DNA of 64,000 nt. Origin: Emticicia sp. C21. GTDB lineage: Bacteria; Bacteroidota; Bacteroidia; Cytophagales; Spirosomataceae. Positions 34,102 through 43,395 of the stretch are shown here, in pieces (within the stretch, counting starts at the first letter, position 1; each line of letters opens with the position of its first letter). The position numbers and the translations under genes were made by a program. The notes beneath the pieces were generated by a model. The model was not told the DNA's origin and did not search any database. It was given only the letters and a program-made list of their open reading frames with translations. Location: the NCBI RefSeq assembly GCF_003418935.1, contig NZ_QVMT01000004.1, positions 372,282 through 436,281 on the forward strand, given 5' to 3'.

Positions 34102-35451
34102 TTAAACAATCTCAAAATACCTTTTTAACTCCCAATCCGTCACGACTTTGGCATATTGGCGCCATTCCCAGTCGCGGGTTTGGGTGAAATGGGCTACAAA
34201 TTTTTCACCAAACAATTCTTTTGCTACTTCTGAGTTTTGCATAGTCTTGGTGGCTTCATCCAGATTTCTAGGTAATACGCCATTGCTTATATCTCTGTAT
34301 CCATTGCCAATCGTAGCTGGTTGATTGAGTTTTAAGCCTTTGCGGATACCATACAACCCTGTGGCTAAACAAGCAGCCAGAGCAAGATAAGGGTTCGTAT
34401 CGGAACCCACTACACGGGTTTCAATTCGGCACGATTTTTTGCTGATAGGTAAGGCCCGTAAAGCTACTGTGCGGTTATCTACTGCCCAGGTGAGCGTAGT
34501 TGGTGCCCATGCTCCCTCCACCAATCGCTTGTAGCTATTGATGGTTGGAGCTACCATTGGTAAAATATGTGGCAGGCAGTACAATTGCCCAGCCATATAG
34601 CTTTGCATCAATTCACTGATGTGGTTGGGGGCTTTTTCGTCGTAAAAGAGATTTGTTTTGGCATCAGCATCCCAAAGACTTTGGTGAACGTGACCGCTAC
34701 AGCCCGGTAAGTTTTCGTTGATTTTTGCCATAAATGTGGCCATAATCCCTTGCTGATAAGCTATTTCTTTTACTGAGGTTTTAAAGAGTAATGCTCTATC
34801 GGCAGCACTTAATACATCGGAATAGGTAATGGCGGCTTCATAAACACCCGGGCCTGTTTCAGTGTGTAGCCCCTCTAATGGAATATCAAACTTAGCCAGA
34901 TGCTCGAATAAGGCCGTCATATAATCGTTTTTCAGTGTGCTTCTCAGAATTGAATACCCAAACATACCCGGAGTCATGGGTGTAAGATTCTGGAAACCTT
35001 TGGCATTGGCCGATACTGGGGTTTCCTCAAAATTGAACCATTCAAACTCCTGTGAGAAAAAAGGTTTAAAACCTGCTTGCTCTGTCTCGGTTATTACTTT
35101 TTTTAACACATTTCTCGAGCATATTTCGGCCGCATCTTCGATAAACTCGCCTAAGAAAAACGGAATATCATTTTCCCACGGAATTTTGCGGAAAGTAGAT
35201 AGGTCTAATTTGACTTTGGCATCAGGGTAGCCAGAATGCCAGCCCGTAAAATCGGTATTATCATAGCAAATGTCGGCCATATCCCAGCCCAGTACCACAT
35301 CACAAAAGCCTAAATCTCCCTCAATTACAGATTGAAATTTTTGTTTGCTGATATATTTACCTCTTAAAATTCCATCAATATCGGCAACAGCCAGTTTCAC
35401 CTTTCCAGATGGGTGTGAATTTACGTAGTCAATTATTTCTTGTGTAGTCAT
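34102..35451 (-). CDS. Glutamine synthetase-family ligase (gamma-glutamyl ligase type)
   Basis: The 449-residue protein has the GS-I fold motifs: AVADIDGILRGKYI in the beta-grasp part, LHTETGPGVYEAAI, SGHVHQSLWD, NSYKRLVEGAWAP, VDNRTVALR and the C-terminal LDEATKTMQNSEVAKELFG. It differs from housekeeping GlnA (NRTVALR and GAWAP variants) and lacks the adenylylation-type tail, so it is more like PuuA-type ligases that join glutamate or an acid to an amine. It lies between the ATP-grasp gene (68 bp upstream) and the GntP-type permease (12 bp downstream). Real substrate unknown. Confidence 0.88.
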   Translation of the reverse strand: MTTQEIIDYVNSHPSGKVKLAVADIDGILRGKYISKQKFQSVIEGDLGFCDVVLGWDMADICYDNTDFTGWHSGYPDAKVKLDLSTFRKIPWENDIPFFLGEFIEDAAEICSRNVLKKVITETEQAGFKPFFSQEFEWFNFEETPVSANAKGFQNLTPMTPGMFGYSILRSTLKNDYMTALFEHLAKFDIPLEGLHTETGPGVYEAAITYSDVLSAADRALLFKTSVKEIAYQQGIMATFMAKINENLPGCSGHVHQSLWDADAKTNLFYDEKAPNHISELMQSYMAGQLYCLPHILPMVAPTINSYKRLVEGAWAPTTLTWAVDNRTVALRALPISKKSCRIETRVVGSDTNPYLALAACLATGLYGIRKGLKLNQPATIGNGYRDISNGVLPRNLDEATKTMQNSEVAKELFGEKFVAHFTQTRDWEWRQYAKVVTDWELKRYFEIV

Positions 35452-35519
35452 GTTAGGTTTGAATTATAGATGGTGTTTACTTTCAGATAATACAGCCAGA
35501 TTAACAATCCGTACTACTA

Positions 35520-36725
35520 TTAATGCACAGGCTTGTCAGGTGCCGGAGCAGAGGCATGGTAACCTAAATCCCGAATCATCAAGGCATATTTTTCCATAAG
35601 TTCTAAAACTCTTTCGCGGCTTCTTGAGCGAACAATTAAGCCTATATGATATTCGTCATTCATTTTCCAGACTACTTCGGGGTCGTTAAAAGGCGCATAA
35701 TCAGGCCATTGGTGGGATGATAATGAGATAATAATGCCTGAATAATAATCATCGACCGGAGGTAGTTCGTAAGTTCCGTCGGTAGCAACGGCCGTTTCTA
35801 TTTTTGCCCATTCGCGCCAAAGATTAATTCCGGAAGAGTATTCTACCATTTCGGCCAGATTGGCTCCTCCTACCCTGGATGCAGTTTCAAGGAAGTAGAA
35901 TTTCCCGTCTTCATGGCACTTGATTACCTCAGTATGTGAAGCGCTGAACTTCATGCCAAAGGCTTTCATTACCTGGTCGTTTACTTTTTTAAGAGCCTTT
36001 TCATCTTTTGAATCGTGCTCTACCGTAACCGAGCGGAAGATTCCTCCACCATGCGCTACTTCAAAAGGTGTATTGAGATACTGGCTGCATCTTGAAAAAA
36101 TCACTTTGCCGCCAACCGTAAGCGAATCCACATGATATACATCTCCCGGTTTAAATTGCTCAATCAAATAATTATGTCTTTCTTCTCCTAAACTATGGAT
36201 GGTATCCCAGGCTTCCTGAAAACTATGTACTTTTTTGATACCTGCCGCCGATGCTTCTGAACGTGGTTTAATAACCCATGGAGCGGAAGTAGCGTTGAGG
36301 TATTCAGTAATATCAACATCATGAAAAAGAGGGCTGAAAGGAGGCACATTAATACCTGCATGCTGGGCCTGTACACGCATAGCCAGTTTATCGCGAAAAT
36401 ATCGGGCGGTTGTTTGTCCCATGCCCGGTATTCTGAAATGCTCACGGGCAAGTGCTGCTTTTTCTACATCAAAATCATCTAATGCTACAATACGGTCTAT
36501 TTTCTTGCTGCGCATCAGATGCGCCAGACCTTTGATGATGTTGCCATAGGTATCAAAGGTATTATCAATATTTTCTAAATAAAATGTCTCGTCTATCGAC
36601 TCCCACGGCCAGTCCTTATTTTCAAGCTTTTTATTGGTTAAGAGATAAACGGTGTTTCCTTCGGCTTTACAAGATCTCAGAAACTCCATTCCTTTATAAT
36701 ACGTACAAATGCAAAGAAAATTCAT
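35520..36725 (-). CDS. ATP-grasp domain carboxylate-amine ligase
   Basis: The 401-residue protein has an N-terminal Rossmann-like part (MNFLCICTYYKGMEF), RIVALDDFDVEKAALAREHF, then the ATP-grasp domain: RYFRDKLAMRVQAQHAGINVPPF cut at RYFRDKLAMR, PWVIKPRSEASAAGI (ATP-binding Lys), YLIEQFKPGDVYHVDSL and the Mg-binding FYFLETASRVGGANL. This order is shared with ligases such as BacD and carnosine synthase, which form amide bonds through an acyl phosphate. It is the first gene of the cluster with a glutamine-synthetase-like ligase and a GntP-type permease. Substrate unknown. Confidence 0.85.
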   Translation of the reverse strand: MNFLCICTYYKGMEFLRSCKAEGNTVYLLTNKKLENKDWPWESIDETFYLENIDNTFDTYGNIIKGLAHLMRSKKIDRIVALDDFDVEKAALAREHFRIPGMGQTTARYFRDKLAMRVQAQHAGINVPPFSPLFHDVDITEYLNATSAPWVIKPRSEASAAGIKKVHSFQEAWDTIHSLGEERHNYLIEQFKPGDVYHVDSLTVGGKVIFSRCSQYLNTPFEVAHGGGIFRSVTVEHDSKDEKALKKVNDQVMKAFGMKFSASHTEVIKCHEDGKFYFLETASRVGGANLAEMVEYSSGINLWREWAKIETAVATDGTYELPPVDDYYSGIIISLSSHQWPDYAPFNDPEVVWKMNDEYHIGLIVRSRSRERVLELMEKYALMIRDLGYHASAPAPDKPVH

Positions 36726-36844
36726 AAGGCAAGGCTTTTAGTTTATGATTTAGTTTTATTGGGTTAGGGAAACTTGTTAAACCAATGTTCGTTGAATTAA
36801 AGCGAATAGAAACGGTCCGCCATCGCGGTTGCCGTCTAAGATAA

Positions 36845-36852
36845 CAAAGGTA
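36845..36852 (-). promoter_or_regulatory. Candidate -7 box for the ATP-grasp/GS/GntP cluster
   Basis: Minus-strand TACCTTTG fits TAnnTTTG. The leader would be about 115 bases and include the short CCGC-ATC-GCGG palindrome. No -33 box is clear. Confidence 0.4.
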
Positions 36853-37009
36853 TTTTTTTGCATTCATAGCCGGAATTAAGTTCGGCTTACATGTATATCC
36901 TTTGTACGTATTTCATAAAACAGTTCCCAATTCGATATTCGATATTTTTTTTCACTTAGGCAAGTTCATACAGCAATGAAATTAAAAATTTATCGATTGG
37001 TGTGATTCA

Positions 37010-37046
37010 AACACAAAGAAGCCACCTGCTGTTGAGCAGATGGCTT
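37010..37046 (-). terminator. Terminator of the DUF1573 gene
   Basis: AAGCCACCTGCT (37019-37030) pairs with AGCAGATGGCTT (37035-37046) with one mismatch; on the minus strand a T-rich tail follows. Confidence 0.75.
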
Positions 37047-37073
37047 CCTGTTAAAAGAATATATTCTCTAGAA

Positions 37074-37499
37074 TTATGCTTTTTTCTTACCGTTTGGCGA
37101 CGAAGCAGGTGCAGAAGGTGCCGCTGATGGAGCAGTCACTTCACCTTTGATTGTAAGGATTACTGTTGCGTTTTCAGCGTTGCTGGTAACAGTAATGGTT
37201 TTTGTAAATGCACCTGGACGACCTGATGTATTATAACCTACTTTTATAGTACTTTTAGCACCTGGCATGATTGGATCTTTAGACCACTCAGGTGTAGTAC
37301 AACCACATGAAGCAGCAGCGTTTGAGATAACAACCGGAGCAGTACCTGTGTTTGTAACTTCGAAGCTATAAGTTGCTAGTGGGCCTTCAGATACTTTACC
37401 GAAATCATGTACTTCTTTATTGAATTTTAATACTCCTTGAGCTTGTACAGCTGCTACAAATGCAAAAACTACCGCAATTGTTGAAATTAATTTTTTCAT
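37074..37499 (-). CDS. DUF1573 exported protein
   Basis: The 141-residue protein has a signal peptide (MKKLISTIAVVFAFVAAVQAQ) and one DUF1573 domain: VHDFGKVSEGPLATYSFEVTN cut at FGKVSEGPLATYSF, NAAASCGCTTPEW with the typical SCGCT motif, and the strand ITVTSNAENATVILTIKG. It ends in a low-complexity Ala/Pro/Ser and Lys tail. The fold is immunoglobulin-like; function in Bacteroidota envelopes is not known. It is a single gene with its own terminator. Confidence 0.9.
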   Translation of the reverse strand: MKKLISTIAVVFAFVAAVQAQGVLKFNKEVHDFGKVSEGPLATYSFEVTNTGTAPVVISNAAASCGCTTPEWSKDPIMPGAKSTIKVGYNTSGRPGAFTKTITVTSNAENATVILTIKGEVTAPSAAPSAPASSPNGKKKA

Positions 37500-37675
37500 T
37501 AGATTTAAATAATTTAAAGTTTAAAATAAATTCTGTTCTATTAGTAAAGCTTATTTCTAACGCAAATAAATAATAAATACCATATATATACCAAATATTT
37601 AACAACTCATTAACAAAACTCTTTCATGCTTGGTTTTTTTTGAAAAAGAAATATTTTCGCTTAACTTTACATCAT

Positions 37676-37699
37676 AATTAGTTAGTATGACAACTAATT
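37676..37699 (+). promoter_or_regulatory. Inverted repeat upstream of the E1 dehydrogenase gene, possible operator
   Basis: AATTAGTT and AACTAATT form perfect 8 bp arms around an 8-base spacer, about 84 bp before the start. A further ATTAGTTGAG half follows at about 37709. This could be a regulator site. Confidence 0.35.
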
Positions 37700-37782
37700 T
37701 CAGTTTTATTAGTTGAGTAAGGTATATTTACAATTTTTTGTATGGATTGGCCTTCTTATTTTAACCATTCAAAATTGAAAGC

Positions 37783-40200
37783 ATGACTGGAGCATCAGAC
37801 CTAATTACCTCAACAGATGTTTTATTAACTAAAGAAGAAGTTTTAAATGATTACCGAATTGCCTGCGAAAGTCGCGAGGTTAGTACTATAGGCCGGAAAG
37901 ATGTGTTCATGGGGCGTGCTAATTTCGGGGTATTTGGCGACGGCAAAGAACTGGCTCAGATAGCCATGTCAAAGGTTTTCAGAAAAGGTGATTTTCGTTC
38001 AGGATACTATCGCGATCAAACATTTTTAGCTGCTGTTGATGGCCTTACCTGGCAACAATTCTTCGCTCAATTATACGCTCACCCGGATCTTAATCACGAC
38101 CCATTCTCTGCAGGCCGCTCGATGAATGCGCACTATGGCAACAGGTGGATTGACGACAACGGAGAGTGGCTTAACCAGACTGAATTATACAATACTGTTA
38201 GTGATGTGTCTTCTACGGCCGGACAAATGCCCCGTGCTATCGGGCTGGGCTATGCTTCCAAGCTATTCAGACAAAATCCTGATTTACAATATCTGACCAA
38301 GTTTTCAAGAAACGGAAATGAGGTTTGTTTTGCCACTATCGGCGATGCTTCTACCTCGCAAGGGATGTTTTTTGAAGCAATCAATGCAGCAGGCGTTTTA
38401 CAGATACCTGTCATTTTCTCAGTTTGGGACGATGGCTACGGTATCTCGGTGCCGATTGAATACCAGACTACCAAAAGCAGTATTTCGGAAGCGTTGGCCG
38501 GATTCCAGAGAAAAGATGGTTCTAATGGAATAGAAATTCTGGTGGCCCGTGCCTGGAATTATGTGGAACTGATAGAAACTTATCAGCAGGCGGCAATTTA
38601 TGCCCGCGACCAGCATGTGCCGGTTCTGGTGCATGTAATAGAGGTTACACAACAATTAGGACACTCTACTTCCGGCTCTCACGAGCGCTATAAATCGAAA
38701 GACCGGTTGAATTTTGAGCATGAGTATGACTGTAATCTGCATCTGAAAGAATGGATTTTATCAAATGGTTATGCGACAGAAGAAGAGATAAAAGAAGTTG
38801 AAACAAAAGCCAAAGAAACTGCTCAAAAATCGCGCAATGCGGCCTGGTCGGCCTATAGAGGGTCAATCAAACCTGATGTAGAGATTGCTACTCAACTGCT
38901 GAAAAAAGCAGGAACAGAAAGCAAGCATGCGGATGCCATAGCAAAATTAAGAGAGGAGTTAGAGCATACGCCAAACCCTGTTCGCAGAGAATTGATTAGC
39001 TTGATTAAAAAAGCACTGGTAATCATACGTCAGGAAGAAATTCCTGCAAAAAAGGCTATTATTAGCTGGCTTGGACAAGCAGCTTCTGAAAATAAAGAAC
39101 GCTATAATACGCATCTGCTCAGTGAGTATCCTACCTCACCCATGTATGTGAAGGGTATTGCGCCTGAATACGATGAGCGTAGTGTAGATTTAAGTGGACA
39201 TGACATTATTAATAATTACTTCAATCTATTATTGGCTCGTGACCCCAGAGTATTTGCTTTGGGTGAAGATGTAGGCAAAATAGGTGATGTAAACCAGGGT
39301 TTTGCCGGATTACAGGAAAAGTATGGAGAACTACGCGTAACTGATGCTGGTATTCGTGAAACTACGATTATCGGACAGGGTATTGGCGCGGCCATGCGTG
39401 GTTTACGCCCGATTGTAGAGATTCAGTATTTTGATTATATCTATTACGCGTTGGCTACGCTGACTGATGATTTAGCTTCGCTTCGTTATAGAACGGTAGG
39501 CGGTCAATTAGCGCCTTTGATTGTTCGTACCCGTGGACACCGTCTAGAGGGAATCTGGCACTCAGGTTCACCGATGTCGGCTATGTTAGGCTCACTGCGT
39601 GGAATCCATGTATTGGTACCTCGCAATTTTGTACAGGCTGCAGGATTTTATAATACTATTCTTAAAGGCGATGACCCTGCATTGATTATTGAGTGCCTGA
39701 ATGGGTATCGGATTAAAGAAAAAATGCCTAAAAACCTTTCAGAAGTTTGTGTGCCATTGGGCATACCAGAGATTCTGAAAAAAGGAGATGATATAACTGT
39801 AGTTACTTATGGCTCTATGTGTAGAATTGTGATGGAAGCTGCTACTCAGTTAGAGCAGGTAGGTATTCATATAGAAGTAATTGATGTGCAGTCGCTACTG
39901 CCTTTTGATATTAATCATAGCATTGTTGAGTCAATTAAGAAAACCAATCGGGTGATTTTTGCAGATGAAGATGTACCCGGTGGTGCTTCGGCCTTTATGA
40001 TGCAGGAAGTACTTGATGGACAACAAGCCTACCGTTGGTTAGATTCTGCGCCAAAAGCTATTGCAGCGCAGGCGCACCGCCCGGCTTATGCGGCCGATGG
40101 TGATTATTTCTCGAAACCTAATGCAGAAACGATTTTTGATGCAGTTTATGAAATGATGCATGAGGCGAAGCCAAAAGACTTTCCGGATTTATATAAATAA
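37783..40200 (+). CDS. Fused alpha-beta E1 component of a 2-oxoacid dehydrogenase
   Basis: The 805-residue chain joins the E1 alpha and beta subunits. The alpha half (about residues 20-400) has the thiamine diphosphate region from GDASTSQGMFFEAINAAG (about 187) to SVWDDGYGIS, and HSTSGSHERYKSKDRL. The beta half (about 470-800) has LLARDPRVFALGEDVG, VTDAGIRETTIIGQGIGAAM cut at GIRETTIIGQG, IVEIQYFDYIYYALATL and FADEDVPGG. It decarboxylates pyruvate or branched-chain 2-oxoacids and acylates E2. A fused arrangement is common in Bacteroidota, where it is often annotated as branched-chain or pyruvate-type. E2/E3 are not in this window. Confidence 0.94.
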   Translation: MTGASDLITSTDVLLTKEEVLNDYRIACESREVSTIGRKDVFMGRANFGVFGDGKELAQIAMSKVFRKGDFRSGYYRDQTFLAAVDGLTWQQFFAQLYAHPDLNHDPFSAGRSMNAHYGNRWIDDNGEWLNQTELYNTVSDVSSTAGQMPRAIGLGYASKLFRQNPDLQYLTKFSRNGNEVCFATIGDASTSQGMFFEAINAAGVLQIPVIFSVWDDGYGISVPIEYQTTKSSISEALAGFQRKDGSNGIEILVARAWNYVELIETYQQAAIYARDQHVPVLVHVIEVTQQLGHSTSGSHERYKSKDRLNFEHEYDCNLHLKEWILSNGYATEEEIKEVETKAKETAQKSRNAAWSAYRGSIKPDVEIATQLLKKAGTESKHADAIAKLREELEHTPNPVRRELISLIKKALVIIRQEEIPAKKAIISWLGQAASENKERYNTHLLSEYPTSPMYVKGIAPEYDERSVDLSGHDIINNYFNLLLARDPRVFALGEDVGKIGDVNQGFAGLQEKYGELRVTDAGIRETTIIGQGIGAAMRGLRPIVEIQYFDYIYYALATLTDDLASLRYRTVGGQLAPLIVRTRGHRLEGIWHSGSPMSAMLGSLRGIHVLVPRNFVQAAGFYNTILKGDDPALIIECLNGYRIKEKMPKNLSEVCVPLGIPEILKKGDDITVVTYGSMCRIVMEAATQLEQVGIHIEVIDVQSLLPFDINHSIVESIKKTNRVIFADEDVPGGASAFMMQEVLDGQQAYRWLDSAPKAIAAQAHRPAYAADGDYFSKPNAETIFDAVYEMMHEAKPKDFPDLYK

Positions 40201-40293
40201 ATTCTTACTGTGGGGTTAATTGCGATTCGAACCGAGCGATTGTTGCAATAGTAGGATATGCCTTATGTTATTTTGTTTTCATCGTCTCGGGTT

Positions 40294-40322
40294 GTTACTT
40301 TTTTGAGCTGCAAAAAAGTAAC
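40294..40322. repeat. GTTACTTTTTTG palindrome
   Basis: GTTACTTTTTTG (40294-40305) and CAAAAAAGTAAC (40311-40322) form a perfect 12 bp stem with a 5-base loop, followed by CAAAAAAG. Palindromes of this kind recur in intergenic DNA of many Bacteroidota. Confidence 0.6.
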
Positions 40323-40569
40323 CAAAAAAGCAGCCATCATTTAAACTCGTACAATTAAAAACCTGTAATATCTCTTATTTACGCATAATACATCTCTCGG
40401 TTTTTAATCGTACTCAAACAGAAAATGATGTTTTAAGGTTACAATTTTTAGTTGTTATTTTTAAATTGTTATAACTTCAGATGGTCTTTTTTATGTCAGA
40501 AAGGTGGTTAATAATTTAACCGTATGGTAAGAATAGACTCAGATTAAGAAATAAGATTTTACTAAGGAG

Positions 40570-40599
40570 AAACGCAGGCACTATGTTTGCGTTTTTTTG
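40570..40599 (+). terminator. Terminator-like hairpin in the noncoding gap
   Basis: AAACGCA (40570-40576) pairs with TGCGTTT (40588-40594) and is followed by a T run. It is not directly downstream of any gene. Confidence 0.5.
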
Positions 40600-40827
40600 T
40601 TTGGTAGGCTCCCTAAAAAAGGCAAAGGGGGCAAAATCTGTCCCCCGATGAACCCAAAACAACTTTTGCTGTGACTAAAAAAGTGAGTTTTTTAGTTAAG
40701 TGTGCGATTTCTATATAATTTGCGGATATAACAATAGTCATAATGACTACTGAGTCTCTTAAATTATACAAATCGCTTATTACCAGACACTTACTAAATA
40801 TTAAAATATCTTTAGAAATGAAATATC

Positions 40828-41619
40828 TTAAATAATCCCTGTTAGCTTACATAAATGAATCAAGGCCGTGGTATCACGTGTGCCGGTTCTTGCGAGCATG
40901 TTCCGACGATGATTATCTACTGTATTTGGACTAATGTCTAAAACGCCGGCAATTTGCTTTGTGTTCAGACCTTTTATTATATATTTCAAAACTTCTTTTT
41001 CTCTTTCAGAAAGAATCTCCTGCTCTACAGTTTTATTTTCCCCAGAATGATAGAAAAAAATCCTCTTTTCTTCTTTTCCTAAAACCCCTCTTATCCAATA
41101 ATCATCTCCTTTCATCAAATGGGTAATGTCCTGAAGAGAAAGAAAAAGTAACAACGGTTTACCTTCTGCATCTAATTCCAGGGGCAAGGCACTTATATGC
41201 CATTTCATTGTTTCCTTTGACTTATTATAGAATTTTACTCCCCAACAGTTAAAAAAGTGTTCAACTCCATAATTTTTCGGAATGTTCTTAAGTACCTTTT
41301 GTATCCAGGTAGCAAAAACATTAAGAAGAGAGGCATGTTCAGGAGCTAATAGTGATACAAAACTCAAAGTTATGTTTTCACCTAACTCTTTTCTGTTATA
41401 GCCTGTAAAGGTAGTAATATTTTTGCTAATATTTACTATTTTAAAATTTTTTATATCAAAAATTAATGTCAATGCCCCCTGATTCTGGTTGAATAAACTA
41501 AAAATAGCTGTTTGGGTAAGGTATTTTTCATAATTAATATCAACCGAGTTCTGATAATGCTTATTAATCGTTTCTCGTAATCTTAACAAATTGTTCTCTA
41601 TTTCCCGCGACAATAACAT
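40828..41619 (-). CDS. LuxR-family regulator with PAS-like sensor domain
   Basis: The 263-residue protein has a PAS-like region at about residues 45-170 (LTLIFDIKNFKIVNISKNITTFTGY, then MKWHISALPLELDAEGKPLLLFLSLQDIT cut at LLFLSLQDIT) and a C-terminal LuxR helix-turn-helix (LSEREKEVLKYIIKGLNTKQ, IAGVLDISPNTVDNHRRNML). It has no receiver domain or membrane span, so it should sense a cytoplasmic signal. It is divergent from the ArnT-like glycosyltransferase gene, with 119 bp between them. Target unknown. Confidence 0.88.
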   Translation of the reverse strand: MLLSREIENNLLRLRETINKHYQNSVDINYEKYLTQTAIFSLFNQNQGALTLIFDIKNFKIVNISKNITTFTGYNRKELGENITLSFVSLLAPEHASLLNVFATWIQKVLKNIPKNYGVEHFFNCWGVKFYNKSKETMKWHISALPLELDAEGKPLLLFLSLQDITHLMKGDDYWIRGVLGKEEKRIFFYHSGENKTVEQEILSEREKEVLKYIIKGLNTKQIAGVLDISPNTVDNHRRNMLARTGTRDTTALIHLCKLTGII

Positions 41620-41709
41620 AATACCTATAGCATTTACAATTAAAGTGTTTTTCTTTCATAGCATCATTGTTTGATGGTTGAGATGAATAGGCAATACTAT
41701 CTTTTTGCT

Positions 41710-41717
41710 TACCTTTG
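41710..41717 (+). promoter_or_regulatory. Candidate -7 box for the glycosyltransferase operon
   Basis: TACCTTTG fits TAnnTTTG, 21 bp before the ATG at 41739, in the gap with the divergent LuxR gene. TTG at 41678 is too far upstream to be a standard -33 box. Confidence 0.45.
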
Positions 41718-41738
41718 GCAAAAAAATATCCTTTTTGA

Positions 41739-43373
41739 ATGCGTATTCAAATTCAGCAAAAATATTACCCACTTATTGTCTTAGCTCTTGGAGTTGTTTT
41801 CTTCTTTCCTTTCTTAGGAAATGTTCATTTGTTTGACTGGGACGAAATTAATTTCGCCGAATCCGCCAGAGAAATGATTCTCACCGGAAACTACAGCAAA
41901 GTTCAGATTGATTATAAGCCCTTCTGGGAAAAGCCTCCGCTCTTCTTCTGGATGCAGGCTGGAGCAATGCAGTTATTGGGCATAAATGAGTTCGCAGCAC
42001 GCTTCTCAAATGCCTTCATTGGTTGTATTACTCTTTGGGTTCTTTTTTTAATTGGCAAAAGTATCCGGAATGCTAACTTTGGATTAATCTGGGCTTTAAT
42101 CTATTTAGGTTCTTTTACTCCCCATTTGTATTTTAAATCCGGCATCATAGATCCGACATTTAATCTGTTTATCTTTCTGGGGATTTATTTCTCCTATAGG
42201 GCTCAAACCAAGCCAAAATATATATGGCTATCCGGCATATTCATTGGCCTATCAATACTTACAAAAGGTCCGGTTGGCGGACTGATATGGGGATTGACAG
42301 CAATTTCGTATTGGATACTTTATAACAAATTTACTAAACTTTTTACATTTAAACAAATCCTGTTTTTTTCGATCGCTTGTATCGCCGTTGCTTCTCTATG
42401 GTTTGCTAACGAATTGATACGCAATGGCTTCTGGTTTTTTCAGGAGTTTATCGAGTATCAGATACGCTTATTTAGTACGCCTGATGCTGGGCATGGACAA
42501 CCTTTTTACTACCATTTTGTAGTGGTACTATTAGGTTGCTTTCCGATGTCAATTTTTGGTATTCCAGCCCTGGCTTCCCGGCAGGACGGTTTTGGCAAAT
42601 GGATGAAAATTACTTTCTGGGTGGTCATGATTTTATTCAGTATTGTTACTACAAAAATCGTCCATTACTCTTCTATGGCCTATTTTCCACTTTCATTCAT
42701 GGCTGCCAGCTTTTTATATGACTGGCTGAGCGGCAAAAAAACGTGGAGCAAGTGGCTAACATTCGGACTGATTTTGATAGGCTCGCTATTCTCGCTTTTG
42801 TTGGTTGCAGTACCTCTGGCAGGTATGAATACAGCAAAGATTATCCCTTATATAAAAGACCCTTTCGCCGTAAAAAACCTGAATGCAGTTGTCCACTGGA
42901 GCGGCTTCGAGCTTTTAATAGGACTTACGTATTTTATTATACTTTTGGTTTTAATTTTAAGAAAAAAAGATTCAACTGAAAGAAAATGGACGTTTATAAG
43001 TGGCATTACACTTGCAACTGCCTTATGTCTTTTTGTATTCGGGGCGGTGGTTGTTCCTAAAATTGAACGCTATACCCAAGGCGCAGCCATTGATTTTTAT
43101 GAATCGAAGCGTGGGCAGGATGTGTATGTTGGTGTAATCGGTTTTAAAAGCTTTGCCCATTTGTTCTATTTTCAGAAACAACCGAATAGTGCGCCTGCTT
43201 CAACGGCTCAAATGACACAGGATGAATTTGGTCAATGGTTGCTGAATGGGCCGGTAGATAAACCTGTATTTTTTGTTACACGGTTTGATAGATACGAAGA
43301 CTTTAAAAACCATCCGAATCTTGAATTTATTGACGAAAAGAATGGCTTTGTATTTCTGAAACGAAAAAATTGA
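41739..43373 (+). CDS. ArnT-like glycosyltransferase family 39 membrane protein
   Basis: The 544-residue protein has about ten transmembrane helices. The first periplasmic loop has FDWDEINFAESAREMILTGNY cut at WDEINFAESAREM, with the acidic pair expected for GT39/GT83 catalysis, followed by YKPFWEKPPLFFWMQ, both typical of ArnT/PMT-type enzymes using polyprenyl-phosphate sugars. The C-terminal soluble part (about 440-540) may bind the acceptor. Likely role: adding a sugar to a lipid A, glycolipid or protein acceptor in the periplasm. The VOC gene starts 22 bp downstream. Confidence 0.88.
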   Translation: MRIQIQQKYYPLIVLALGVVFFFPFLGNVHLFDWDEINFAESAREMILTGNYSKVQIDYKPFWEKPPLFFWMQAGAMQLLGINEFAARFSNAFIGCITLWVLFLIGKSIRNANFGLIWALIYLGSFTPHLYFKSGIIDPTFNLFIFLGIYFSYRAQTKPKYIWLSGIFIGLSILTKGPVGGLIWGLTAISYWILYNKFTKLFTFKQILFFSIACIAVASLWFANELIRNGFWFFQEFIEYQIRLFSTPDAGHGQPFYYHFVVVLLGCFPMSIFGIPALASRQDGFGKWMKITFWVVMILFSIVTTKIVHYSSMAYFPLSFMAASFLYDWLSGKKTWSKWLTFGLILIGSLFSLLLVAVPLAGMNTAKIIPYIKDPFAVKNLNAVVHWSGFELLIGLTYFIILLVLILRKKDSTERKWTFISGITLATALCLFVFGAVVVPKIERYTQGAAIDFYESKRGQDVYVGVIGFKSFAHLFYFQKQPNSAPASTAQMTQDEFGQWLLNGPVDKPVFFVTRFDRYEDFKNHPNLEFIDEKNGFVFLKRKN

Positions 43374-43395
43374 TAAATAATCAACACAATCTCTT

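Larger units (their letters stand above)
36726..37073. other. Intergenic region upstream of the ATP-grasp cluster
   Basis: This 348 bp stretch has no credible gene. It holds a candidate minus-strand -7 box (TACCTTTG, 36845-36852) about 120 bp from the ATP-grasp start, and near its right end the terminator of the DUF1573 gene. A small GC-rich patch around 36815-36840 (CCGCCATCGCGG) is a short palindrome within the leader. Confidence 0.5.
40201..40827. other. 627 bp noncoding region
   Basis: I see no convincing gene. The region holds a Bacteroidota-type palindrome (40294-40322) and a terminator-like hairpin (40570-40599). The hairpin is 370 bp beyond the E1 stop, so either the E1 transcript is long or an unannotated small RNA ends there. 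The rest is AT-rich and includes a CCCCCGATG-containing patch near 40640. Confidence 0.5.
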
